Both the position numbers and the translations under genes were made by a program. This document shows positions 1-8,758 of a DNA stretch of 64,000 bases, piece after piece. The stretch covers positions 310,001 through 374,000 of the forward strand of contig NZ_WBJX01000003.1 in assembly GCF_008831075.1 (NCBI RefSeq). Reading direction: 5' to 3'. Numbering within the stretch: position 1 is the first letter of the stretch; each line of letters starts with the position of its first letter. The DNA is from Pseudoclavibacter terrae. GTDB lineage: Bacteria > Actinomycetota > Actinomycetes > Actinomycetales > Microbacteriaceae. The notes under the pieces were generated by a model. It searched no databases. It was not told the origin of the DNA and worked only from the letters and a program-made list of their open reading frames with translations.

Positions 1-121
1 GCACGACGTTCGCGCCATCACGCGCCGCGCGCTTCGCGATCGCGAGTCCGATGCCGCGGCTTCCGCCTGACATGATGATGGTCTTCCCGGCGAGGGAACC
101 TGTCTGCGTTGACTGGGTCAA
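1..121 (-). CDS. Short-chain dehydrogenase/reductase, N-terminal part (cut by the window edge)
   Basis: Only the first 40 codons are inside the window. They read as the start of a Rossmann fold: a beta strand, then the nucleotide-binding motif GGSRGIG near residues 19-25, then KRAARDGANVV. This is the TGxxxGIG-type cofactor loop of the SDR family, so an NAD(P)-dependent oxidoreductase is expected. The substrate cannot be read from this fragment. The start is a TTG at 119-121, chosen because GGAGGT lies about 6 bases upstream and because it sits just before the fold begins. It points away from actP, with a terminator-like hairpin at 215-253 between them. Confidence 0.75.
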   Translation of the reverse strand, partial: MTQSTQTGSLAGKTIIMSGGSRGIGLAIAKRAARDGANVV

Positions 122-214
122 ATCCGCACCTCCGTGTGCATCGTGGACACGTTCACGCTACCCACGCGCATCCCGAAGCTCATGTGCGTTGTGGCACCGA
201 GACAACGAGAGCGC

Positions 215-253
215 CGAAATGGTCGCCCCGACCGGATCGGAGCGACCATTTCG
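215..253 (-). terminator. Hairpin downstream of actP
   Basis: Perfect 12-base inverted repeat (arms 215-226 and 242-253) with a 15-base loop, about 50 bases past the actP stop. There is no long U tract, so it may end or protect the actP transcript before the SDR gene begins. Confidence 0.5.
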
Positions 254-302
254 ACGAACTCGAGCCGGCCTTGGCCGTGCGCGGGCGAGGGCGAGGGAGT
301 GC

Positions 303-1934
303 CTAGTGCTCGACGGCCTCCTCGGCCCCGTACCCGGTGAGCGAGCGCACATCCATCTCGGCGGCGACGCGCGGATCCTCCTTCTTCTGCGGCAGGACGG
401 ACCCGAGCCACCCGAGCAGGAAGCCGACGGGGATCGAGACGATGCCCGGGTTGTTGAGCGGGAACCAGGCGAAGTCGATCTCCGCCCCGAGCATCGCCGT
501 CTCGGCACCGGAGACGACCTTCGAGAAGAGGATCAGGACGATGGCCGTCGCGAGGCCCCCGTACATGCTCCACAGCGCGCCACGAGTGGTGAACTTGCGC
601 CAGTACAGCGAGTAGAGGATCGTCGGCAGGTTCGCGCTGGCGGCGACCGCGAAGGCGAGCGCCACCAGGAAGGCGATGTTCTGGCCCTGCACGCCGATGC
701 CGCCGACGATGGCGACGACGCCGAGCACGACGACCGTGTACTTGCCGACCTTCACCTCCTGCTCGGGGGTCGCCGTGCCTCGCTTCACGACGCTGTTGTA
801 GATGTCGTGGGCGAAGGATGCGGCAGCCGTGATGGCGAGGCCGGCGACCACGGCGAGGATGGTCGCGAAGGCCACGGCGGAGATGAAGCCCATGAGGATG
901 GGCCCCCCAAGCTCGAGAGCGAGTAGCGGCGCGGCGGAGTTCACGCCGCCGGGCGCGTCCTTGATGGCGGGCGCACCGACGAGTGCGGCGGCCCCGTAGC
1001 CGAGGACCAGCGTGAACACGTAGAAGCCGCCGATGAGCCAGATGGCCCACACCACGGACTTTCGGGCCTCCTTGGCGGTGGGCACCGTGTAGAAGCGCAT
1101 CAGCACGTGCGGGAGGCCCGCCGTACCCAGGACGAGGGCGAGGCCGAGCGACACGAAGTCGATGGGGTTCTTGCCGTATTGGAGCCCCGGAGCGAGGATT
1201 GCGGCCGGGTCTTCAGCACCGTCGAGCGCCGCCTTGTCGACGGCCGCCTGTAGGAGCGCGGAGAGGTCGAAGCCGTTGATGACCAGCACCCAGATCGTCA
1301 TCGCCCCGGCGCCGCCGATGAGCAGGAAGGCCTTGATGATCTGCACCCAGGTCGTGCCCTTCATCCCGCCGATGAGGACGTAGATGATCATGAGCACGCC
1401 GACGACGGCGACGACGATCGCGACGCCGATGTCGTCCGTGATGCCGAGCAAGAGCGCGACGAGACCGCCGGCCCCGGCCATCTGGGCGAGGAGGTAGAAG
1501 AAGCAGACCGCGAGCGTCGTGAGGGCCGCCGCGACGCGCACGGGCCGCTGCTTGAGGCGGAACGACAGCACGTCGGCCATCGTGAACTTGCCCGTGTTGC
1601 GCATGAGCTCGGCGACCAGCAGCAGCGCCACCAGCCAGGCGACGAGGAACCCGATCGAATAGAGGAAGCCGTCATATCCATTGACGGCGATGGCACCGAC
1701 GATGCCCAGGAAGGACGCTGCGGAGAGATAGTCGCCGGAGATGGCGAATCCATTCTGCGTCCCCGAGAAGGAGCGACCGCCTGCATAGTAATCGGCCGCG
1801 GTCTTGCTGTTGCGGCTCGCCCTGATGACGATGAAGAGCGTCACGGCGACGAAAGCCGCAAAGATGGCGATATTCAGGACTGGGTCGTTGTCTGCCACCG
1901 CGCTCGCCCGCGGGGCGATGAGCTGAACGCTCAT
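303..1934 (-). CDS. actP: Solute:sodium symporter, acetate permease ActP-like
   Basis: A 543-residue integral membrane protein of the SSS family with about 13 hydrophobic segments. The stretch YYAGGRSFSGTQNGFAISGD near residue 50 is the hallmark of the ActP/YjcG branch, which imports acetate and other short monocarboxylates with sodium. The length fits the family. It begins 4 bases inside the end of the upstream DUF485 gene, the usual yjcH-actP pairing, so the two are translationally coupled. In this organism the divergent LuxR-type gene may regulate the pair (inference). The exact substrate, acetate versus propionate or pyruvate, cannot be fixed by sequence reading alone. Confidence 0.88.
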   Translation of the reverse strand: MSVQLIAPRASAVADNDPVLNIAIFAAFVAVTLFIVIRASRNSKTAADYYAGGRSFSGTQNGFAISGDYLSAASFLGIVGAIAVNGYDGFLYSIGFLVAWLVALLLVAELMRNTGKFTMADVLSFRLKQRPVRVAAALTTLAVCFFYLLAQMAGAGGLVALLLGITDDIGVAIVVAVVGVLMIIYVLIGGMKGTTWVQIIKAFLLIGGAGAMTIWVLVINGFDLSALLQAAVDKAALDGAEDPAAILAPGLQYGKNPIDFVSLGLALVLGTAGLPHVLMRFYTVPTAKEARKSVVWAIWLIGGFYVFTLVLGYGAAALVGAPAIKDAPGGVNSAAPLLALELGGPILMGFISAVAFATILAVVAGLAITAAASFAHDIYNSVVKRGTATPEQEVKVGKYTVVVLGVVAIVGGIGVQGQNIAFLVALAFAVAASANLPTILYSLYWRKFTTRGALWSMYGGLATAIVLILFSKVVSGAETAMLGAEIDFAWFPLNNPGIVSIPVGFLLGWLGSVLPQKKEDPRVAAEMDVRSLTGYGAEEAVEH

Positions 1935-2275
1935 GCCTGGTCCTCCTTCGTGAGCTGGACGCGCAGATCATTCGCGAGCGGGTCGAGTCTCCGGTTGGCG
2001 TAGGAGACGTACCACATGGTGATCGCGAAGGTCGTGACGAACTGGCCGATGCCCAGCAGCAGGCCCACGTTGATGTTCCCGAGGACGGGTGTTGCCATGA
2101 AGTCGTGCGCGTACGCGGCGACGACGATGTAGGCGCCGTACCAGACGAGGAAGAAGATGGAGAGTGGGAAGACGAAGGAGCGCTGGCGCTTCTTCAGTTC
2201 CTTGAAATCGGCCGATTCCTCGAATTCGACATAGTCGATTCCGCCGGGCGGCGGTGGTGACGTTTCATTCTGCAT
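1931..2275 (-). CDS. DUF485 membrane protein (YjcH-like), partner of actP
   Basis: A 114-residue protein with an acidic N-terminal tail (about residues 1-28) and two hydrophobic segments, around residues 35-60 and 68-92, separated by a short loop. This is the DUF485/YjcH pattern that almost always precedes actP. Its exact role is unknown; it is thought to assist the symporter. A good Shine-Dalgarno sequence (GGAGG) lies just before the ATG at 2273-2275. The last four bases overlap the actP start. Promoter elements should lie in 2276-2448, shared with the divergent regulator. Confidence 0.85.
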   Translation of the reverse strand: MQNETSPPPPGGIDYVEFEESADFKELKKRQRSFVFPLSIFFLVWYGAYIVVAAYAHDFMATPVLGNINVGLLLGIGQFVTTFAITMWYVSYANRRLDPLANDLRVQLTKEDQA

Positions 2276-2448
2276 GGGGCCTCCTTGCCTCAGTGCATTG
2301 CTGCGTTCGTCAGAGATGGACGGGTATTCCGTAGCGGCTGACGGCGGCCTTTCTTCGCGTCATTGCGAACACGAAAGCCTCATCGCCTGCGTGATAGCAT
2401 CCACGCTACGCATACGACGAAGTATCGAACTACCCCCGGAAGTTGGTA

Positions 2449-3351
2449 GTGACGCACATGATGTTTCCAGAGGCAGCAACCGAAGCTGACGTCTTCGCTC
2501 AGGCCGTGGCGCGCCTGCGGGACTCCACGGGGTGCCCTCTCTCGTTCGGCGGTCCGACGTACCGCGACACGACGGACGTCCACACGATCTGCGGCAACCA
2601 GGGTGTCGGTCTCGTCGGCCTCCGAGTGCAGCTTGGACGCGGTCTCGGTGGCCGGGCGATGCTCGAGCGTCGCGCCAAGGTCACGACGAACTATCGCGGC
2701 AGCAGCCGCATCACGCACGACTACGACGTGCAGGTGCTGTCCGAGCACGTCCAGAGCCTCATGGCTGTGCCGGTCATCGTCGACAAGCACGTGCGGGGTG
2801 TCCTCTACGGCGGGTTCCGGGCGGCCCCTGACTCGCAGTCGATGTCGCTCGGCCAGGCGGTCGCCCTCGGCAAGAAGGTTGAAGACGAGCTGCGGCTGCG
2901 GGATGAGCTCAGCCGTCGGATGCGCGTGGGGTCCGCGAGTGTCTCCGAGCTGGGAGGCGGTGGCCTCACAGCGCGACAGCTCGAGGAGCTGAGGGGCACG
3001 TTCTCCGAGCTGCGTGAAGTGGCATCCCTCCTCGGCGATGCTGAGGTGCGGGCCAGGCTGCGGGGCATCGAGGAGCGCCTCGTGAGGTTCGCCGGCGATC
3101 ACGGAGATCCGCGGAGCAGAGAGGCAGTTGTCACCGCGGAGCTCGCCGAGGCGCCGGTAAAGCTCTCCCCGCGGGAGCTGGACGTGCTCGGCCAGATCGC
3201 GCTCGGGCTGACGAACAAGGACATCGCCAGGAAGCTGATCCTGACGGAGAGCACGGTCAAGAGCTACCTCGGCACCGCAATGACGAAGCTGGATGCGGGC
3301 TCCCGCTATCAGGCTCTTGCGAAGGCTCGCCACTTGGGCCTTCTTCCCTGA
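2449..3351 (+). CDS. GAF-domain LuxR-type transcriptional regulator
   Basis: A protein of about 300 residues. The N-terminal 150 resemble a GAF sensor domain, with the LGRGLGGRAM and VQSLMAVPVIV strands typical of that fold. A linker follows (about 150-230), then a C-terminal LuxR helix-turn-helix with LSPRELDVLGQIALGLTNKD and ILTESTVKSYLG. It therefore senses a small molecule and binds DNA. No receiver domain is present, so it is not a classic response regulator. It is transcribed divergently from the DUF485-actP pair, making control of carboxylate uptake a reasonable inference. The start is uncertain: GTG 2449 has GGAAG six bases upstream, but TTG 2443 and ATG 2458 are in frame. Confidence 0.8.
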   Translation: MTHMMFPEAATEADVFAQAVARLRDSTGCPLSFGGPTYRDTTDVHTICGNQGVGLVGLRVQLGRGLGGRAMLERRAKVTTNYRGSSRITHDYDVQVLSEHVQSLMAVPVIVDKHVRGVLYGGFRAAPDSQSMSLGQAVALGKKVEDELRLRDELSRRMRVGSASVSELGGGGLTARQLEELRGTFSELREVASLLGDAEVRARLRGIEERLVRFAGDHGDPRSREAVVTAELAEAPVKLSPRELDVLGQIALGLTNKDIARKLILTESTVKSYLGTAMTKLDAGSRYQALAKARHLGLLP

Positions 3352-3527
3352 TCTGGGGAGCGATCCCAACGCAACATCATTGCGTCTGTGACCCTGTCGG
3401 TCGACTGTTACGCAACGTGTCAGGATGTATCGGCGCGGCGACGCGCTGTTCTCTTATTCTTGCGAGGCCCTCTAGACCCTTAGAGGATTGCCGGCGTTCG
3501 CGCGCCGCATTGAAAGGACCCTCCTCC

Positions 3528-4403
3528 ATGTCACGTTTCACCAAGATCGCCGCAGCAGTCGGCGCGATCGCCCTCGTTGGAGGCCTCTCCGCGTGCTCCA
3601 CCGGCGCCTCCGATGACAGCACCATCAAGCTCGGCGTCGTCGGCGCATCCGACCCGTACTGGGAGGTGCTCGTCGAGGAAGCTGCAGCTCAGGACCTCAC
3701 GGTCGAGCTCGTCGACTTCTCGGACTACAACCAGCCCAACCCCGCCACGAGCGAGGGTGAGCTCGACGTCAACGCGTTCCAGCACATCATCTACCTCGCG
3801 CAGCACAACGCCGCGAGTGGCGACGACCTCGTGCCGATCGGCTCGACGGCCATCTACCCCCTCGGCTTCTACTCGTCGCAGTACGATTCGGTCGACGCGA
3901 TTCCGGACGGCGCAGAGGTCGCGGTGCCGAACGACGCCTCGAACCGTGCGCGTGGCCTTCTCGTGCTCCAGGAAGCCGGCCTCATCGAGCTCAAGGACGG
4001 CGGCTCGCCGTTCTCCACGCTCGACGACGTTCTCCCAGAATCGCGCGTCAAGGTGACGGAACTCGAGGCGTCGCTCACGGCGACCTCGCTGCCCGACCTC
4101 GCTGGCGCGATCATCAACAACGACTTCGTCGAGAACGCTGGACTCACGACCGAGGACGCCCTCACGCGTGACGACCCCCAGAACGCTTCCGCGTTCCCGT
4201 ACATCAACATCTTCGTGACGACGGCTGAGAACGCCGACAACGAGAACTACCTCAAGCTCGTCGAGATCTACCAGAACTCAGAGGCAGTCGCGGCATCGGT
4301 CAAGGAGACGTTCGGTGACACCGCCGTCCTCACCAAGACCCCCGTGGACGAGCTGCAGACGACGCTCGACGAGCTCGTCGCAGAGATCGAAGCCCAGGGC
4401 TAG
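3528..4403 (+). CDS. metQ: Methionine ABC transporter substrate-binding lipoprotein MetQ
   Basis: A 291-residue NlpA/MetQ-family lipoprotein. The signal peptide ends in the lipobox LSAC (Cys about residue 24), so the mature protein is anchored outside the membrane. The body carries MetQ-like segments such as KLGVVGASDPYW, DFSDYNQPN and VNAFQHI, which line the methionine site. The ATG at 3528 is preceded by GAAAGGA; longer in-frame extensions upstream lack a signal-peptide arrangement. It is followed by metN and metI, the complete D/L-methionine importer. The 176-base leader holds a small hairpin (3469-3486), but I do not see a recognisable SAM riboswitch. Confidence 0.92.
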   Translation: MSRFTKIAAAVGAIALVGGLSACSTGASDDSTIKLGVVGASDPYWEVLVEEAAAQDLTVELVDFSDYNQPNPATSEGELDVNAFQHIIYLAQHNAASGDDLVPIGSTAIYPLGFYSSQYDSVDAIPDGAEVAVPNDASNRARGLLVLQEAGLIELKDGGSPFSTLDDVLPESRVKVTELEASLTATSLPDLAGAIINNDFVENAGLTTEDALTRDDPQNASAFPYINIFVTTAENADNENYLKLVEIYQNSEAVAASVKETFGDTAVLTKTPVDELQTTLDELVAEIEAQG

Positions 4404-4422
4404 AACTCACCCCTAGCGCGCT

Positions 4423-4465
4423 CGCCGCCCGAGACCCGATGATGATCATCAGGCCTCGGGCGGCG
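4423..4465 (+). other. Hairpin between metQ and metN
   Basis: Perfect 11-base inverted repeat (4423-4433 with 4455-4465), GC-rich, around a 21-base loop that contains the palindrome ATGATCAT. No T run follows, so it is more likely an RNA stability or processing element that keeps metQ mRNA in excess than a full terminator. Confidence 0.6.
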
Positions 4466-4552
4466 ATCTCGCTTGCACCGACGAACGGCGTCTCGGCGCC
4501 GCTCACCAGCATCACCACACGGTTCGACCGTGCAGAAGGCGAGAGCGAACAC

Positions 4553-5605
4553 ATGGCCCTCATCACACTCACCGACGTCGTCAAGGAGTACCCGTCGCCG
4601 AAGCGGCGCGCCCCGGCCATCAGAGCGGTCGACGGCGTCTCCCTCAGCATTGAAAAAGGCGACATCTACGGGGTCATCGGCTACTCGGGTGCAGGGAAGT
4701 CGACCATGGTGCGACTCATCAACGCGCTCGAGCCGACCACGTCAGGCAGCATCCACGTGGATGGGGTCGACATCACGAAGCTGCCCGAGACGAAGCTGCG
4801 CTCCGTGCGCGCCGGAATCGGCATGATCTTCCAGCAGTTCAACCTCTTCAACTCACGCAACGTCGCCGGGAACGTGGCCTATCCGCTGCGCGTCGCCAAG
4901 ACGCCGAAGGCGGAGCGCGAGAAGCGCATCGCCGAGCTGCTCGAGTTCGTCGGACTCTCCGAGAAGGCCCGGGCCTTCCCCGACCAGCTCTCCGGCGGCC
5001 AGAAGCAGCGCGTCGGCATCGCGCGCGCGCTCGCTACGAACCCCAGCATCCTCCTCGCCGACGAGTCGACGAGCGCGCTCGACCCGCAGACGACGGCAGA
5101 CGTGCTGCAGCTGCTGAAGAAGGCCAACGAAGAGCTCGGGGTCACGATCATCGTCATCACGCACGAGATGGACGTCGTGAAGGAGATCGCGAGCCACGTC
5201 GCCGTCATGGAGCACGGCAAGGTCGTCGAGCAAGGCGAGGTCTTCGACATCTTCGCCAACCCCAAGGCTCCGGCCACGCAGCGCTTCGTGTCGACGGTTG
5301 TGCAGGGCATCCCGGGCGCCGAGCTGCGCGCTGACCTGACTGCCCGCCACCCTGGCACGCTCGTGACACTGAGCTTCCGCGATGGGCGGACTAACCAGGG
5401 CCAGGCGCTGCGCATTTTGCACGAGGCAGGCATCACCGTCGAGCTCGTGTACGGCGGAATGAACGAGATCCGCGGAAAGTCGTTCGGGGACCTGACCTTC
5501 GCGCTGCAGGGCGACGCGGATGCACGACGCCGGGCTCTCGATGAGATCGGCGGCCTCGCGGTCGTCACGGAATTCGACACGATCACGCCTGGAGGTGCCG
5601 CATGA
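4553..5605 (+). CDS. metN: Methionine ABC transporter ATP-binding protein MetN
   Basis: A 350-residue ABC ATPase. It shows the Walker A motif GYSGAGKST (about residues 43-51), the signature LSGGQKQR, the Walker B LLADESTSALDP and the switch histidine in VITHEMD. After the nucleotide-binding domain comes a C-terminal NIL (ACT-like) domain, about residues 270-345, which in MetN binds methionine and inhibits transport when internal methionine is high. The ATG at 4553 is chosen because homology begins there (MALITLTDVVKEY); the longer frame upstream only reads through the intergenic hairpin. The stop overlaps the metI start by four bases. Confidence 0.93.
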   Translation: MALITLTDVVKEYPSPKRRAPAIRAVDGVSLSIEKGDIYGVIGYSGAGKSTMVRLINALEPTTSGSIHVDGVDITKLPETKLRSVRAGIGMIFQQFNLFNSRNVAGNVAYPLRVAKTPKAEREKRIAELLEFVGLSEKARAFPDQLSGGQKQRVGIARALATNPSILLADESTSALDPQTTADVLQLLKKANEELGVTIIVITHEMDVVKEIASHVAVMEHGKVVEQGEVFDIFANPKAPATQRFVSTVVQGIPGAELRADLTARHPGTLVTLSFRDGRTNQGQALRILHEAGITVELVYGGMNEIRGKSFGDLTFALQGDADARRRALDEIGGLAVVTEFDTITPGGAA

Positions 5606-6261
5606 ACGAGGTCATCGAACTCCTCCCTAAGCTGATCGAGGCGACGGGCGACACGCTCTACATGGTGTCGCTCAGCCTCATCATTGGCGGTATCGGCGGA
5701 CTCCTCGTCGGCCTCGTGCTCTACCTGACCCGCAGGGGCAACCTGTACGAGCAGCCGGTCGTGAGCGCTGTGGTCAACGTCATCGTCAACTTCTTCCGGC
5801 CCATCCCGTTCATCATCTTCATCGCGGCCGTACAGCCCTTCTCCCGCTTCGTCGTGGGCGTGGGCATCGGGCCAGAAGCCGCGATCGTCGCACTGTCGCT
5901 CGCAGCGACCTTCGGTATCTCGCGCCTCGTGGAGCAGAACCTGCTGACCGTATCGCCCGGAGTCGTCGAGGCGGCCCGCTCGGCGGGAGCCGGTCGATTC
6001 CAGATCGTCTGGTCGGTCATCGTCCCGGAGGCGCTGGGACCGCTCATCCTCGGCTACACGTTCGCAGTGGTGTCGCTCGTCGACATGTCGGCGGTCGCCG
6101 GCGCCATCGGAGCGGGCGGTCTCGGTGACTTCGCCATCCAGTACGGCTACCGGCAGTTCAACCCCGCGGTCACCTGGGCTGCGGTCATCGTGATCGTCGT
6201 CATCGTGCAGGGGCTCCAGTTCCTCGGCAACTGGGCGGCGCGCAAGACACTGCGGCGCTGA
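5602..6261 (+). CDS. metI: Methionine ABC transporter permease MetI
   Basis: A 219-residue permease with five to six membrane segments, matching the MetI length. The cytoplasmic coupling loop is visible as EAARSAGAGRFQIVWSVIVP, the EAA motif that contacts MetN. The ATG overlaps the metN stop (ATGA), so the two are translated together. Together with MetQ and MetN it forms the methionine uptake complex in the cytoplasmic membrane. A long GC-rich hairpin follows directly and probably ends the operon. Confidence 0.92.
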   Translation: MNEVIELLPKLIEATGDTLYMVSLSLIIGGIGGLLVGLVLYLTRRGNLYEQPVVSAVVNVIVNFFRPIPFIIFIAAVQPFSRFVVGVGIGPEAAIVALSLAATFGISRLVEQNLLTVSPGVVEAARSAGAGRFQIVWSVIVPEALGPLILGYTFAVVSLVDMSAVAGAIGAGGLGDFAIQYGYRQFNPAVTWAAVIVIVVIVQGLQFLGNWAARKTLRR

Positions 6262-6282
6262 TCCCGCTCGGCACCCACCATT

Positions 6283-6327
6283 CGACGCGCGCCGGCCCCT
6301 CCCTGTGCGGGGGCCCGGCGCGCGTCG
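6283..6327 (+). terminator. Terminator-like hairpin after metI
   Basis: Perfect 13-base inverted repeat (6283-6295 and 6315-6327) with further C/G pairing possible inside the loop, 21 bases past the metI stop. No T tract follows, which is common for actinobacterial terminators. Confidence 0.65.
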
Positions 6328-6414
6328 GCGTACGATAGCGTGCGCCCGTGGTTCGGGTCGGCCAGGCACCGGGCCGCTGACCTCGAGACCCCGGCAGAGA
6401 TCTTTGGGGGTTCC

Positions 6415-6873
6415 GTGCATCGACGACTTGCTTCCTACGGTGTCATCGTGCGCGACGGGCAGATCCTCCTCGCGCACTGGCATGACCGTGGTCGCTCAGG
6501 CTGGACCCTGCCCGGGGGCGGAACGGACCCGGGCGAGGACCCCATCGACGGTGTTGTCCGCGAGATCTGGGAAGAGACCGGTTATCACGCCTCCATCGAC
6601 CATCTCCTCGGCATCGACTCGCACATCATCGCGGGTCGTGACCGGCTCGAGCCGGGCAAGACGCCGATGCAGTCGGTCCGGATCGTCTATGAGGCGAGCA
6701 TCGTGAGCGGCGAGCTGCGCAACGAGCGTGGCGGCTCGACGGATGAGGCTCGCTGGTTCGACCTCTCGGAGGTGGGCGCGCTGCGCACCGTGTCGCTCGT
6801 GGATGTGGGGCTCAGGCTCCACGCGGAACGCCCCGCGAACGGGCACCTGCGTTCTCTCCGCGCCGCTCACTGA
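6415..6873 (+). CDS. Nudix hydrolase
   Basis: A 152-residue Nudix protein. The full Nudix box is present: G-x5-E-x7-REIWEETGY, beginning at GGTDPGED, about residues 36-58. It provides the Mg-binding glutamates that cleave nucleoside diphosphates linked to another group. The flanking IVRDGQILLAHW and TLPGGG strands complete the fold. The substrate is not readable. The GTG at 6415 has a strong G-rich Shine-Dalgarno about 5 bases upstream and fits the usual family N-terminus better than the longer frame from 6340. Its last seven bases overlap the 3' end of the convergent EamA gene. Confidence 0.85.
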   Translation: MHRRLASYGVIVRDGQILLAHWHDRGRSGWTLPGGGTDPGEDPIDGVVREIWEETGYHASIDHLLGIDSHIIAGRDRLEPGKTPMQSVRIVYEASIVSGELRNERGGSTDEARWFDLSEVGALRTVSLVDVGLRLHAERPANGHLRSLRAAH

Positions 6874-7787
6874 GTTTCGGTGTCTCTGCGCGTCTCCTCG
6901 GCGCTGCGGCGACCGCGGATTCCCCGTGATACGGCGACAGCGTTGACGCCGACGATCATGGCCATGCCGACCCATTCGTGCGCGACGGGAACCTGACCGA
7001 GCACGACAACTCCGGCGAGCGCCGCGAACATCGGGTTGATGCTCATGAACACCCCGAAGAACCTCGTGGTCACCCAGCGGAGCGCGATGATGTCGATCGA
7101 GTAGGGGATGACGGAGCACAGCAGGCCGGAGAGCGCCGCGAGCAGGAGGGGCCAGCCCAGGAACTTCCCGTCGGCGATCAGCTGCACGGTGATGGGCAGC
7201 GTCAGGAGACTCGAGACCAGTGTGGCCGTGGCCGGCGCCTGGAGGCCCGTCAGGCGGCCTCCGAGCATTCGGTTGAGCAGGATGTAGCTCGCCCAGCAGC
7301 AGGCAGCGAGCAGGCCGAACGCGTAGCCGAGGAGATCGCTGGATCCGTCGGGCAGCAGGAGCACGTACACGCCGACGGCAGCACCTGCTGCGAGCAGCAG
7401 ATCGGCCCGCGTGCGCGACGAGGACAGCGCGACGGCAAGCGGGCCGAGGAACTCGAGGGTGACTGCCAGCCCCAGCCCGATGCGATCGACGGCCGCGTAG
7501 AGGGACAGGTTCATGGTCGCCAGGACGAGTCCGAGCAGCAACGCCGGCCACCACTGCGCCCAGGTGAAGCTCCGCAGCCGTGGCCGGGCGATCGGGAGCA
7601 GGATGGCGGCCGACACGAGCTGGCGGACGGCGACGACTCCCGCGGTGCCGAGGGAATCGAAGGCGAGCGCTCCGAACGCGGCGCCGAGCTGATTGGAGAG
7701 CCCGCTGCCGGTCAGCAGCGCCGAGCCGGCGAGGACGCCGCGCGACGTTGCGCCGTCCTGCATCGTGGTGTCCGTGGTCCCAGTCAT
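6867..7787 (-). CDS. EamA-family (DMT) exporter
   Basis: A 306-residue protein with about ten membrane segments arranged as two EamA repeats (roughly 20-145 and 155-285), as in RhtA/YdcZ-like drug/metabolite transporters. Such proteins often export amino acids such as threonine or homoserine, but the substrate is not certain. The gene is divergent from a LysR-type regulator only 68 bases away, a layout that usually means the regulator controls the transporter. Upstream of the ATG is CACGAT at a 6-base gap, a possible -10 that would give a leaderless mRNA. The 3' end overlaps the Nudix gene. Confidence 0.82.
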   Translation of the reverse strand: MTGTTDTTMQDGATSRGVLAGSALLTGSGLSNQLGAAFGALAFDSLGTAGVVAVRQLVSAAILLPIARPRLRSFTWAQWWPALLLGLVLATMNLSLYAAVDRIGLGLAVTLEFLGPLAVALSSSRTRADLLLAAGAAVGVYVLLLPDGSSDLLGYAFGLLAACCWASYILLNRMLGGRLTGLQAPATATLVSSLLTLPITVQLIADGKFLGWPLLLAALSGLLCSVIPYSIDIIALRWVTTRFFGVFMSINPMFAALAGVVVLGQVPVAHEWVGMAMIVGVNAVAVSRGIRGRRSAEETRRDTETQ

Positions 7788-7855
7788 GCGCCCATCGTGT
7801 CCCCGGTGAGTCGAGCACAGAAATGCATGACACGCGGGAGTTATACGCTGGGCGC

Positions 7856-8725
7856 ATGAGTCTCGAGCTCCGCCACCTGCGCGCCCTCGCCGCGGTCGTC
7901 GACGCGGGCACCTTCACCGACGCGGCCATCGAGCTGCACTGCTCGCAGGCGGCCGTGTCGCGTGCCATCCTCGTGCTCGAGACCGAACTCGGTGCGCAGC
8001 TCCTCTCCCGCTCCACACGCCACGTGGCACTCACCCCACTCGGCGAGCGGATCCTGGCCCGCGCACGCCGCATCCTGCTCGAGGTGACGCTCATCGGCGA
8101 CGAGGCGAAGGCGGCGACCCTGGAGCTCCGGGTCGGCTACGCCTGGTCGACGCTCGGCGCGCACACGAGCACCGTGCAACGACGGTGGCGAGCCGAGCAC
8201 CCCGAATCGCATCTCGTCTTCCGCCAGAGCAACACGCCGACGGCCGGTCTCCTCGATGGCGAAGCCGAGCTCGCCGTCCTCCGCACGACGCCCCGCGATC
8301 CCCGCATCGAGACCGTGCTCGTCGGGGAAGAGCGACGGGTCGCGGTCCTCGCGAAGGAAGACCCCCTCGCGCGCCGGCGAACCCTGGTCCTCGACGACTT
8401 CGCCGGCAAGACCCTCGCCGTGGATGCACGGACCGGCACCACAGTCGGCTCCCTCTGGCCGGCGGACCGGTCGCCCGTCTTCATCCCGACCACGTCGCTC
8501 GACGAGTGGCTGACCCTGATCGCGGATGGCGACGTCTTCGGCGTCACCAGCGAGGCCACGGCCGCCCAGCACCCCCGGCCAGGGGTCGTCTACCGGCCCC
8601 TGCGCGACGCTCCGGCCATCGAAGTGCGGCTCGCCTGGTGGCGGGGCGCGAAGCCCGTGATGGCGGACGCGCTGGCACAGCTCATCACCGGCACCTACGA
8701 CGAAGCCCCGCAACTCACGAAGTGA
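7856..8725 (+). CDS. LysR-family transcriptional regulator
   Basis: A 289-residue LysR-type regulator. The N-terminal winged helix-turn-helix is clear: LRHLRALAAVVDAGTFTDAA, then CSQAAVSRAI and LLSRSTRHVALTPLGE (residues 1-60). A periplasmic-binding-like effector domain fills residues 88-285. The first in-frame ATG at the domain start is 7856; the longer upstream frame runs antisense through the EamA gene and is not credible. TACGCT lies 6 bases before the ATG with no Shine-Dalgarno, suggesting a leaderless transcript. It probably regulates the divergent EamA exporter through the 68-base spacer. Confidence 0.87.
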   Translation: MSLELRHLRALAAVVDAGTFTDAAIELHCSQAAVSRAILVLETELGAQLLSRSTRHVALTPLGERILARARRILLEVTLIGDEAKAATLELRVGYAWSTLGAHTSTVQRRWRAEHPESHLVFRQSNTPTAGLLDGEAELAVLRTTPRDPRIETVLVGEERRVAVLAKEDPLARRRTLVLDDFAGKTLAVDARTGTTVGSLWPADRSPVFIPTTSLDEWLTLIADGDVFGVTSEATAAQHPRPGVVYRPLRDAPAIEVRLAWWRGAKPVMADALAQLITGTYDEAPQLTK

Positions 8726-8758
8726 GCGCGGGGCCAGTCAGACGCAGGAGCGCGCGAA

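Noticed and set aside
3352-3527. SAM riboswitch before metQ
   Set aside because: I could not find the conserved core of SAM-I, SAM-II or SAM-IV; only a 6-base stem at 3469-3486 is present.
4879-6483. 534-codon frame antisense to metN and metI
   Set aside because: Shadow frame of high-GC coding DNA; composition is Arg/Ser/Asp-biased and no domain is visible.
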